A stretch of DNA of 15,887 nucleotides from NCBI GenBank assembly GCA_020356305.1, contig CP070636.1, positions 1,124,388 to 1,140,274 of the forward strand, in the 5' to 3' direction. Source of the stretch: Candidatus Bathyarchaeota archaeon. GTDB taxonomy: Archaea; Thermoproteota; Bathyarchaeia; Bathyarchaeales; Bathyarchaeaceae. The notes beneath the pieces are model-generated. The model was not told where the DNA came from and did not search any database. It saw nothing but the letters and a program-made list of their open reading frames with translations. Of the stretch, positions 7,946 to 14,235 are shown piece by piece (the first letter of the stretch is position 1; every line of letters starts with the position of its first letter). The position numbers and the translations under genes are program-made.

Positions 7946-8257
7946 TTGAGTTCAAAGTGGGCAAAAAAACTGAGTTCCCAGTGTGATCTAGATCCGGCGA
8001 CTTTGGAGTCTGCAATGGAAGAACTGAGTGAAAGTTGCTACGGTGACGCAAACACTTCGAGGAAGGTTGTCGAAGAACTCCTGTTGAAATGCAATTTAAG
8101 CAAGGATGAACTGAGGAAATTCATTAGCGAAGTCTCCAGAAATTGCCCTATGGACGCAAAAAAACTGCGCAAGGAGATTGTCGAAGCAAGGGGCAAGAAG
8201 GAGTTGGCCTTTGAAGCGATATACCGAGTATCAGGAAGAAGAAGCGCGCGTGCGTGA
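7946..8257 (+). CDS. Small helical protein of 18-residue cysteine-headed repeats, unknown function
   Basis: I do not recognise this 103-residue protein. Its body is a tandem repeat: cysteines at residues 13, 31, 49 and 67 are exactly 18 residues apart, each followed by a unit resembling C-x-L-D-x-x-x-L-R-K-x-I-x-E-x-x-x-x. The first and third units are CDLDPATLES and CNLSKDELRK. Each unit would form a turn plus an amphipathic helix, giving a small helical solenoid with regularly spaced thiols for metal binding, disulfides or partner contact. The TTG start is supported by GGAAGTGA six nt upstream (one mismatch from the ideal SD) and by repeat 1 beginning at residue 13. No signal peptide or membrane segment is seen, so it is probably cytoplasmic. 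The last residues, RVSGRRSARA, break the pattern and overlap another ORF, so the true C-terminus may differ. Confidence 0.65.
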   Translation: MSSKWAKKLSSQCDLDPATLESAMEELSESCYGDANTSRKVVEELLLKCNLSKDELRKFISEVSRNCPMDAKKLRKEIVEARGKKELAFEAIYRVSGRRSARA

Positions 8258-8321
8258 GAAAAGCGCGGGCAAAACCTACATTGACAGATACATGGCAGAG
8301 AATCGAAGACTCGTTGTGTAG
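8211..8321 (+). CDS. Possible 36-residue overlapping small protein or frameshifted C-terminus
   Basis: In the frame +1 to the repeat protein, a TTG at 8211 opens a 36-codon ORF to the TAG at 8319. It overlaps the repeat gene by 47 nt and has AAGGAG (8198-8203) seven nt upstream, a good SD. The product is highly charged and helical: it starts KRYTEYQEEEARVREKSAGK and ends near DRYMAENRRLVV. This looks more protein-like than the arginine/serine-rich end of the overlapping frame. Two readings are possible. It may be a separate, translationally coupled small protein, or it may be the real C-terminus of the repeat protein displaced by a frameshift or sequencing error. It was chosen on SD and composition alone. 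Confidence 0.4.
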   Translation: MKRYTEYQEEEARVREKSAGKTYIDRYMAENRRLVV

Positions 8322-8402
8322 AGACTAGAAACTTGCAAATCAAAAAGTTTTGTCTTCCAACCTCATGCTATAGTGTTCTCTTTACTTCCAATTCCAGTCA
8401 AG

Positions 8403-8409
8403 AAAAAAA
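8403..8409 (-). terminator. Oligo-T terminator after the basic-loop membrane protein gene
   Basis: A run of seven T on the minus strand begins two nt after the stop codon at 8412, as expected for archaeal intrinsic termination. The 90-nt gap between the convergent ORFs (8322-8411) holds no other gene; a short AAAAAGTTTT lies near 8342. Confidence 0.45.
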
Positions 8410-8411
8410 TC

Positions 8412-9302
8412 CTAGCGCGACTTTCGAAGGTGCCAGCGAGAGATATATTGACCATACACAAAGGCGATAACAGCTGAGGTCCACGCTGCAAGGTTTTGGC
8501 AAAGAACGTACCTCCCCATGAGGTCGAGTTTAGTCAGTTGATCAGTTGTTGAAGCTCCGAAGTCATCAAGGGCTCTCTTGAAGCCAGGCGCTGCCATGAA
8601 CAAGGTCTCGCTGATTGCTGAGCCTAACCACCCTATCGGGGAAAACACCCGCGCTATTCCTTGAGCGACTTCGATCGTCTTTAACACAAAGCCGAGGAGG
8701 GAGGGGCTGAACCGGTAGAGTCCAATAACTGCATCATAAGGCAACCTTGGATACACAAGAATATACAATGCAAGAAAGAACGCCAGAAAGATAGCCATTA
8801 TGCCTAAGGCGCTCCTGACAGCAGCTCTGGCGAAGGAAAGACGCCTCACCACATACGAGATGCCGCGAACTCTAAGAACCGCGGTGTTCAACCGTCGATG
8901 AAAGGATTTGAGCGCATAACTGACCTTTCTGAATCTTGCGCCGAGCTTCTTGGAAAACTTCTTCCTTTGAATCTTTTGCGGTTTCTTGATGGGTTTGACT
9001 ACGCGCGGCGCCATAGCCGTGTATTTTGTGAGGTATGCCCAGCTTGAAACTAGGACAACGACTACTCCGAGAGGTGTGAGGTGAAAGAGTGGACTGATGT
9101 TTAGAGTGAAGATCGACTGGGTTAGAGGAAAACGAAAGGTTGTTGTAAGGGTATTCATGTCTGTTAACCCGAATGAGGTGAAGAAGTTAACTAGAGCATA
9201 CTCGACAACCAGCGCGAGGGCTGAGAACAAAGCTATTGCAGTGAACCCTTTCGGAGCTGTCCACTTGAAGATCAGGCGTCTCCGGCGTTTCTCCATAGTC
9301 AT
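8412..9302 (-). CDS. Multi-pass membrane protein with a long, very basic central loop
   Basis: A 296-residue protein I cannot assign to a family. It begins with EKRRRR, then hydrophobic segments at about 20-42, 75-91, 167-185 and 270-288, with a weaker one near 201-235. Between segments 2 and 3 lies a strongly basic region: residues 93-163 contain 23 Lys/Arg and no Asp or Glu, and there is no acidic residue at all from 49 to 189. By the positive-inside rule this loop should be cytoplasmic, where it could bind nucleic acid, ribosomes or acidic lipid. The start is ATG 9302 (an ATG also lies two codons later) with only a weak SD; a TATA-like element near 9331-9339 would make the transcript almost leaderless. 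It lies 97 nt downstream of the phosphatase-kinase gene on the same strand. Confidence 0.8.
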   Translation of the reverse strand: MTMEKRRRRLIFKWTAPKGFTAIALFSALALVVEYALVNFFTSFGLTDMNTLTTTFRFPLTQSIFTLNISPLFHLTPLGVVVVLVSSWAYLTKYTAMAPRVVKPIKKPQKIQRKKFSKKLGARFRKVSYALKSFHRRLNTAVLRVRGISYVVRRLSFARAAVRSALGIMAIFLAFFLALYILVYPRLPYDAVIGLYRFSPSLLGFVLKTIEVAQGIARVFSPIGWLGSAISETLFMAAPGFKRALDDFGASTTDQLTKLDLMGRYVLCQNLAAWTSAVIAFVYGQYISRWHLRKSR

Positions 9303-9342
9303 AGTGACTCACTGCTTCGGCTCATATTTACCTTTAAGGGCA

Positions 9343-9354
9343 ATATTGCAATAT
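9343..9354. promoter_or_regulatory. 12-bp perfect palindrome, candidate operator
   Basis: ATATTGCAATAT is a perfect inverted repeat in the 97-nt gap upstream of the membrane protein gene, just before a TATA-like CCTTAAAGG on the minus strand. A dimeric regulator bound here would sit beside the preinitiation complex. The assignment rests on symmetry and position only. Confidence 0.3.
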
Positions 9355-9399
9355 GAATCTTCTTGTCAGCTCTTTCCCCATGAAACTGCTTCTTTGCTC

Positions 9400-10662
9400 C
9401 TATGGGACTAGAATCATCATCATTCCAGAAACTATAGGTATAGCCAAGTTATCACTAACAGGAATGGGTAGAGATTCCACTAGCATCCCTGCAGCAGCGC
9501 CTATCAATGCTCTAACCGGATCTACGAAGAGTCGAGCACCTAGGAAGGCCAAGAGAAAGCCAAAAATTGACCCCTCAATCCGTTTTCTTTTATTAAAGGG
9601 ATACACGGTTCTTCCAAATTTCTTCCCTAACAGGGTGGCTGAGCCGTCACCCAGCGCAAGTATCATTATAGATGAGTAATTGATGGGAACGGGAAACAAG
9701 ATTAGCGTAGCTGTGATTCCTAAGGCGAAGAGGATGGGGGAGGTGACAAACTCGTAAAGCTCTGGTTTGATCGCTGCCCTGCGAGTTACTGCGGAAAACA
9801 AGGGAACGTTGTGTCCTTGTAGCCTGACGAGTTCAGACGCGGCGTAGAGTATTATCAAAAAGAGTATTAGTAGGGAGACTAAGTAACGGTCCAATAGATT
9901 AATGCAAATAAACGGAATCAAAGCTCCGCTTATGTGGATTGACTCACGGACAAGGTCACTCTTTGATAGGAAAGGGTGTGGAGTCTCCAAACTCTCTGTA
10001 GTCAAGCGTGGCAGGCTCTCAGAAAGTTCGTCGGTGAACACAAGGTCAGATTTGGTGCTCACAAGGAAGTCAGGATTGTAGCCAATCCTCAAAGCACAAA
10101 GCGGGAACATAGGCAAATTGTTTCGGTCATCAGCAATTACAACGCAGTTTTGAGGTGATAACTTATTGCCGTCAATAATCTTCTTCAAGACGAGTGCTTT
10201 CCCGCTGGGCTTTATTACGTCGCCGCCGATCTCGCCTGTCAGCCGTTTGTCGTCGACCTTCAGTTGCAAACCAAAAGCGTAGTCTGCTTTAAGCCTGGTA
10301 GCCAAGTGTTCAACAACAGTTGTGGGAAGACCTGAGCTTATGAGAGCTGTTTGATATCCGGCTTCTTTCACCTTTTTGAAAAAGTCTTCGACACCAGGGA
10401 TGAGCGGAATTCCCTTGTAAAGTTGGAGGAGGTCGTCAACTGTGAAACCTTGGAAAAACATGAAAATTCTCTTGAGTGCGGACTCCAGCGACAGTAATCC
10501 GACCTCGTAGAAAAAGCCTATTGCCATTACCTTCAAGGTCTTCCAGTAACCGAGTCTCCTTGTCGCGCCGACAAGTAGGTAGCGTCTTTTGGGTATTATG
10601 ACGCCCTCAACATCCATGGCAATTAAGCGGCTAGTTCTCACGCTTCGGTGTTTGTCAACCAA
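9400..10662 (-). CDS. HAD phosphatase fused to a dolichol/phytol kinase-like membrane domain
   Basis: A 420-residue fusion. Residues 1 to about 215 are a SerB/ThrH-like HAD phosphatase: motif I MDVEGV (nucleophile D17, with E19 where most HAD enzymes have Asp), motif II ISSG (S109/S110), lysine near K151/K155, and motif IV ADDRNN (D178, with N182 where Asp is usual). ThrH enzymes also use a D-x-E motif I. Residues from about 235 are hydrophobic, with several membrane helices and the GDGSATLLGKKFGR motif near 338, then RIEGSIFGF and SDNLAIP, matching the SEC59/VTE5 polyprenol/phytol kinase family, which uses CTP. The fusion suggests one protein both removes and adds phosphate on isoprenoid alcohols, or that the HAD half acts on a related lipid phosphate. 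TTG 10662 follows GAAGGGA by about 9 nt. Confidence 0.87.
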   Translation of the reverse strand: MVDKHRSVRTSRLIAMDVEGVIIPKRRYLLVGATRRLGYWKTLKVMAIGFFYEVGLLSLESALKRIFMFFQGFTVDDLLQLYKGIPLIPGVEDFFKKVKEAGYQTALISSGLPTTVVEHLATRLKADYAFGLQLKVDDKRLTGEIGGDVIKPSGKALVLKKIIDGNKLSPQNCVVIADDRNNLPMFPLCALRIGYNPDFLVSTKSDLVFTDELSESLPRLTTESLETPHPFLSKSDLVRESIHISGALIPFICINLLDRYLVSLLILFLIILYAASELVRLQGHNVPLFSAVTRRAAIKPELYEFVTSPILFALGITATLILFPVPINYSSIMILALGDGSATLLGKKFGRTVYPFNKRKRIEGSIFGFLLAFLGARLFVDPVRALIGAAAGMLVESLPIPVSDNLAIPIVSGMMMILVP

Positions 10663-10691
10663 TAGTTATGTCCCTTCAAGTTCAGGATATG

Positions 10692-10721
10692 CTTCTCGCC
10701 TTGAATAGCTTTTGCGAGAAG
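10692..10721. other. Stem-loop between the zinc-ribbon and phosphatase-kinase genes
   Basis: CTTCTCGC (10692-10699) pairs perfectly with GCGAGAAG (10714-10721) across a 14-nt loop. It lies about 65 nt after the zinc-ribbon stop and about 30 nt before the phosphatase-kinase start in the minus-strand transcript. It might be a weak terminator, an RNA processing site or a leader structure. Confidence 0.35.
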
Positions 10722-10785
10722 AAAACCCCAGTTTACCTTCAAAATCTTAGCTGTATTTTCTTTGGAGGCTCAAAGAAACAGTACG

Positions 10786-10926
10786 TTACTGACTTGACAA
10801 AGGAAATTCGTTTCCACACTTTGGGCACTTTGCCATGTCACATTGGATGAGAGAGGGGCATCCTGAACAAGCGAAGCTTCTGCCGTAGGTTATGTCGAAG
10901 GTGAAACCGCATTTAGGACAATGCAT
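10786..10926 (-). CDS. 46-residue zinc-ribbon protein
   Basis: A very small protein rich in metal-binding cysteines. From the ATG at 10926 it begins MHCPKCGFTFDITYGRSF, has CSGC at 20-23, C29, and CPKCG at 34-38, ending at a TAA at 10786. The C3/C6, C20/C23 and C34/C37 pairs provide six ligands plus a spare cysteine, enough for one zinc ribbon with a third pair left over, or for two sites. Such minimal ribbons usually act as nucleic-acid or protein-binding adaptors; its partner is unknown. It sits upstream of the phosphatase-kinase gene on the same strand, 123 nt away, and is divergent from the TackOD1 gene. No clear SD precedes the ATG, so the transcript may have a short leader. Confidence 0.75.
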   Translation of the reverse strand: MHCPKCGFTFDITYGRSFACSGCPSLIQCDMAKCPKCGNEFPLSSQ

Positions 10927-10973
10927 GATTCGCTTTGTTTGAGACACTAGTATCACGATGGTATTGATCTTTA

Positions 10974-10984
10974 GTTAAAAGTTT
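10974..10984 (-). promoter_or_regulatory. TATA-like region for the zinc-ribbon gene
   Basis: The minus strand reads an A/T-rich ACTTTTAACT-like element about 50 nt upstream of the ATG at 10926; a second candidate, TTTTTAAAAT, lies near 10990-10999. Either would fit a 25-45 nt leader. The 188-nt divergent region 10927-11114 is otherwise AT-rich without a gene. Confidence 0.3.
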
Positions 10985-11017
10985 ACCGTATTTTAAAAAT
11001 GTTTCTTGGAAAAATTG

Positions 11018-11033
11018 AATAAAAGCTTAAACA
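11018..11033 (+). promoter_or_regulatory. TATA-like region for the TackOD1 gene
   Basis: AATAAAAGCTTAAACA lies about 80-95 nt upstream of the ATG at 11115 and would place initiation near 11050-11055, giving a leader of about 60 nt that ends in the strong SD GGAAGGGAG at 11101-11109. Confidence 0.35.
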
Positions 11034-11114
11034 TAAGATAAATCCAATAAACTAGTTGTTCGCCAGGTGATTATAACGAAGCCTCGCCATATTGCTCGAC
11101 GGAAGGGAGAAAAA

Positions 11115-12095
11115 ATGCCCAAGGCTTCAAAGGAACAGCGAGCTGAGATATACAGAGACCACCGTGTTCAGCTGCTCCTTGGCAAGTTTATCAGTGGGGA
11201 GCTCAGCAGAATAGAGCCTGTTTACGATCCCAAGTTTGGGTACACCTATCCAACTGTTGAAAAGATCGTGGGCGGCGCTCAAAGCACCGATGAGTTTTTG
11301 GCGCAGCTCTTCGAGGTTGGCGTCCTGGAGAGAGAACTCTTTGACAAGTCTGTCTGTTGTCTATACTGTAGTTCGTCTAATATTTCTGTTCACTACTGCT
11401 GTCCCTACTGCAAGTCGTTCAAAATTGAGAAAAACTCCTTGATTGAACATGTTTCGTGCGGGTACATTGATGCTGAGGAACGTTTCAGGAAGCACGGAGA
11501 ACTTGTTTGCCCGAGATGCCGCAAAGCCTTGACCAAGCTTGATGTTGATTACATAAAGGCCGGAGCGTGGTGTACCTGCAGAGAGTGTGGCAAGAGTTTC
11601 GATATCCCTGTTGTGTCTCACTTCTGCCGCGATTGCCATCGACACTTCACGTTCGAGGAGGCCCTGTATGAAGACGTGTATTCATATAGTTTGAGCGAGA
11701 ACGTGATACAGGAGGCCGCCCTAAGCTGGGCGTTGATCGCTCCGATAAAGGAGTTTCTGGAAAGCTGTGGTTTCCAGGTGGAAAGCCCTGGCCTTTTGAA
11801 GGGAAAATCTGGCACAAGCCACATATTTGACATAACGGCCTCCCGCGGCAGAAAAGATGAAAACATAACAGTAATTGACCTCGCGGCGTCAGGCGACGAC
11901 ATTGTTTCCGAACAAGCCATCATAGCTATGTTTGCCAAGGTATACGACATCGCTCCCGATAGAGCGTGCTTGGTCGCAATTCCCGAAATGAACAAGAACG
12001 GGAAGAAACTGGCAGAACTTTACAAGATCAGACTAATTGAAGCGAAGGATTACAAAGATGCGATAAGAGGCCTGAAGTCTTGTATAGAAGGATAG
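11115..12095 (+). CDS. TackOD1-like multi-cysteine zinc-ribbon protein with nuclease-fold-like C-terminus
   Basis: A 326-residue protein in three parts. Residues 1-78 are a helical N-terminal region. Residues 80-178 form a cysteine array resembling the TackOD1 output domain of TACK archaea: C82-x2-C85, C96-x2-C99, H112/C115, C132-PR-C135, DVDY at 143-146, C155-x2-C158 and C171-x2-C174. Residues from about 203 to 315 read like a PD-(D/E)xK-type alpha/beta domain, with FDITAS (D239) and VIDLAA (D255), but the expected D/E-x-K lysine is missing at 257, so catalysis is doubtful. TackOD1 domains are known mainly from signal-transduction proteins; no receiver or kinase domain is attached here. ATG 11115 was chosen over the upstream frame opening at 11067 because GGAAGGGAG lies five nt before it. 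It converges on the pilus operon. Confidence 0.8.
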   Translation: MPKASKEQRAEIYRDHRVQLLLGKFISGELSRIEPVYDPKFGYTYPTVEKIVGGAQSTDEFLAQLFEVGVLERELFDKSVCCLYCSSSNISVHYCCPYCKSFKIEKNSLIEHVSCGYIDAEERFRKHGELVCPRCRKALTKLDVDYIKAGAWCTCRECGKSFDIPVVSHFCRDCHRHFTFEEALYEDVYSYSLSENVIQEAALSWALIAPIKEFLESCGFQVESPGLLKGKSGTSHIFDITASRGRKDENITVIDLAASGDDIVSEQAIIAMFAKVYDIAPDRACLVAIPEMNKNGKKLAELYKIRLIEAKDYKDAIRGLKSCIEG

Positions 12096-12123
12096 TTTTG
12101 CAGGAAAAATGTTTGGAAGACGG

Positions 12124-13029
12124 TTAACTTCCTAAGTAAACTGCACTGTTTCCTCGGTCCGTTACGATTCTGACTATGTACTGTCCACTGGGCAAACTGA
12201 TGTCGGCGCGAGTATAATTCAAAGTTTCCGCTGAGTTTACGATGATGTTTATGTCGTAGTGCTGATGGCTGGTTGAGTTGTTGATCCAGAGAGAAACTAG
12301 GTGAGAGGTTGAAGCACCCTCATTTCTGAAAGTGAATTGGGTGCCGCTGGCTACGACCCTGACGCCCAAAAAGTCAATATCTACTGTGGTCTTCACAGCG
12401 TCATTTCCTTCATCGCAAAATTTTACCAGCATCCTTCCGTCGTCCTGCACGTAACTGCGCCACTGATCGGTGAGATTCACAGCATAATCGTCCCACCCTT
12501 TTGTAGGCTTGTGGCCCGCAGTATAGTTGAAACCGCTGTCGCTGTATACCTTTGCTGTCCAATTGAAGGCCTTTAAGTACCAGCGTTCGCCAGCATCGCT
12601 TGCTCTATGCCTTAATTGGATTTCCACAGTTGAAATGGATCGAAGCGGATAGGCTGATACATCGATGATAAAGGTGCCATTTACATCTAGGATGTACCTT
12701 GGGGCTTTCGCCTCCTCTTGGAATGTTTCCCACTTACCATCGTTGGCAACTTGTGTATCTTCGTAGGTTCCGCCTATGAGGCTCCCAATGTTGGTTGTAT
12801 ATTCGCTGAGAACAACAGACCAAAAAGAGCAGGTGGCGTTGACATGGGTAACATCGCAAATTTTCATGCCTTCCCGCATTCTTTCCCAGTCTAGCTGATT
12901 CATCTGGTAGCTCCACAGAATGACATTCGACGCAATTGCGATGATGATTACTAGACTGAGCACGACCACGATTATGTTGCTTACACCACGTCGATCTCGT
13001 TTAAGCCGGAGACCTGTAATAGTCCGCAA
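12124..13029 (-). CDS. Large sequon-rich type IV pilin-like surface protein
   Basis: A 301-residue secreted pilin-like protein, last gene of the pilus operon. The N-terminus carries a class III prepilin signal, KRDRRG then VSNIIVVVLSLVIII, so a FlaK/PibD-type peptidase would cut after G15 and leave the hydrophobic helix to pack in the filament core or membrane. The remaining 260 residues are beta-rich and contain eight N-x-S/T sequons (NAT, NGT, NWT, NYT twice, NLT, and overlapping NNS/NST), so heavy N-glycosylation is likely. It is far larger than the preceding pilin, which suggests a tip adhesin or minor pilin. The TTG start at 13029 has GGGGG seven to eleven nt upstream and overlaps the previous gene by 29 nt. 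Two nearby cysteines, in the ICDVTHVNATCSF segment, could form a disulfide. Confidence 0.85.
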   Translation of the reverse strand: MRTITGLRLKRDRRGVSNIIVVVLSLVIIIAIASNVILWSYQMNQLDWERMREGMKICDVTHVNATCSFWSVVLSEYTTNIGSLIGGTYEDTQVANDGKWETFQEEAKAPRYILDVNGTFIIDVSAYPLRSISTVEIQLRHRASDAGERWYLKAFNWTAKVYSDSGFNYTAGHKPTKGWDDYAVNLTDQWRSYVQDDGRMLVKFCDEGNDAVKTTVDIDFLGVRVVASGTQFTFRNEGASTSHLVSLWINNSTSHQHYDINIIVNSAETLNYTRADISLPSGQYIVRIVTDRGNSAVYLGS

Positions 13030-13405
13030 TCTGAGTCCCCCTACTTGTCACAACCCTAATCTGATATGGAGAGTCCGAAACCCAACTGTAAGCTACACTC
13101 AACCAGCCGTGACTGTCTACGTCTAATTGCAGTGATGTGAACGACTGCGCTGTATGATTCACGTATACAGCAGCGACCTTGATTGGCATTTTACCTGTGT
13201 TACGAAGATACATCGCAATCTCGCCGTCTGACTTAAACCACACATCCTCTATGATGAAACGCTCACCCATGGTTTCGCGAAGGTTGGTGGTGATGACATA
13301 CGTCGCGGTTATGGCGATTGACATACCTGCCACCGCAATTGCCATTAACAAAATGTTGCTCAAGACCGGTGTGATTCCCCTTTTGTCCCACAATACTCTT
13401 CTCAT
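13001..13405 (-). CDS. Small type IV pilin with class III signal peptide
   Basis: A 134-residue pilin, likely a structural subunit. The prepilin peptidase site is DKRG10 followed by ITPVLSNILLMAIAVAG, the usual archaeal pilin hydrophobic helix. The C-terminal half has a beta-rich pattern with one NHT sequon and the segment YLRNTGKMPIKVAAVYVN, typical of the archaeal pilin beta-sandwich. ATG 13405 follows AGGAGG with an 8-nt spacing. It begins 12 nt after the T2SSF gene ends, and its own end overlaps the large pilin start, so both pilins should be made together. It may be the main filament subunit, with the large one minor. Confidence 0.88.
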   Translation of the reverse strand: MRRVLWDKRGITPVLSNILLMAIAVAGMSIAITATYVITTNLRETMGERFIIEDVWFKSDGEIAMYLRNTGKMPIKVAAVYVNHTAQSFTSLQLDVDSHGWLSVAYSWVSDSPYQIRVVTSRGTQIADYYRSPA

Positions 13406-13417
13406 GCAGTATTCCTC

Positions 13418-14233
13418 CTATATGAGAAACTTGAGGGCCAAGTATCCAGCAGTCAAGAGAACAACACTGTGTTTCAAGCCGGCGCTCACGGTTCCCTCAC
13501 CCATTTTTCCAGCAACCAAACCGCCGAAGAAAGCTTCGATTACGCTCATGTGAAAGAAAAGCGTTCTAGCCTGATCAAAAGTCAGAGCTGTAGATCTAAA
13601 AGCAATAAACTCAGTCGCCTGAGCGAACAACGTTTTAGAGAGTATAATTATGGTGAAAAGGAAAACAAAGAACGCTACATACACAATCGCAACGTAGGGC
13701 CTTGTGTGCGTTTGACGCTTCTTATCCAAAGTTAGGGTTGACCGTATGAACTTCCCTGTCGGAGCGAAAACCTTCTCAACCGGGCCTCCAGATCGACCGG
13801 CTTCAACTATAAGCGGGACTACGCTTTTCACCAACGCTGTGTTAACGCGTTCCCTAAAGGATTGTAGAACTTTTTCAAATGACGCCCCCCATGACATCTG
13901 GGTGACCATTTTATTCAATTCCCCAGTTAGGGGTCCATAGCGTCTTTTGGAAGCTTCTTCTAGGGCTTGCGGAAGTGGCATTCCTGCCTGTTGAGCTTGA
14001 ATAAGGCTTCGGAAAAGGTCCGGTAGATGTTCATTTATAGCCCTTTTCCATCGATAGTGCACGTAATCCAGCACTGCGGGGGGAAAAACTGTGATCAAAA
14101 CCGCGAGCAACAAGTACTCATCAAAAAGAGGCGTATTCCAATGCGTCACAGCGGCGGTTATGAGTATTGCAGCTCCTACGACGGTGGATACGATCCAAGC
14201 GACTTTTTTCTCCCATTTTTCAATCTTAGGCAT
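13418..14233 (-). CDS. T2SSF-family pilus assembly membrane protein (TadC-like)
   Basis: Encodes 271 residues: an N-terminal pair of membrane segments (about 13-33 and 40-55), a cytoplasmic T2SSF domain with the helical LPDLFRSLIQAQQAGMPLPQ and SFEKVLQSFRERV segments and the GRSGGPVEKVF motif, then three more hydrophobic segments near the C-terminus. It is one half of the platform in the membrane that couples the ATPase to filament growth. The ATG at 14233 is set by GGAGGT five nt upstream, which lies in the last codons of the preceding gene; the upstream part of the open frame overlaps that gene and is not used. The gap to the preceding stop is 2 nt. Confidence 0.9.
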   Translation of the reverse strand: MPKIEKWEKKVAWIVSTVVGAAILITAAVTHWNTPLFDEYLLLAVLITVFPPAVLDYVHYRWKRAINEHLPDLFRSLIQAQQAGMPLPQALEEASKRRYGPLTGELNKMVTQMSWGASFEKVLQSFRERVNTALVKSVVPLIVEAGRSGGPVEKVFAPTGKFIRSTLTLDKKRQTHTRPYVAIVYVAFFVFLFTIIILSKTLFAQATEFIAFRSTALTFDQARTLFFHMSVIEAFFGGLVAGKMGEGTVSAGLKHSVVLLTAGYLALKFLI

Positions 14234-14235
14234 AC

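Noticed and set aside
8038..8343. Minus-strand 101-codon ORF opposite the repeat protein
   Set aside because: The plus strand shows a regular 18-residue repeat and a good SD; the minus frame shows neither.
10668..10850. Plus-strand 60-codon ORF overlapping the zinc-ribbon gene
   Set aside because: Its sequence has no motif, while the minus strand over the same bases has paired CPKCG knuckles.
12115..12132. Five-bp inverted repeat GGAAG/CTTCC between the TackOD1 gene and the pilus operon
   Set aside because: The stem is too short to stand out from chance and partly covers the stop of the pilin gene; only weak T-runs flank it.
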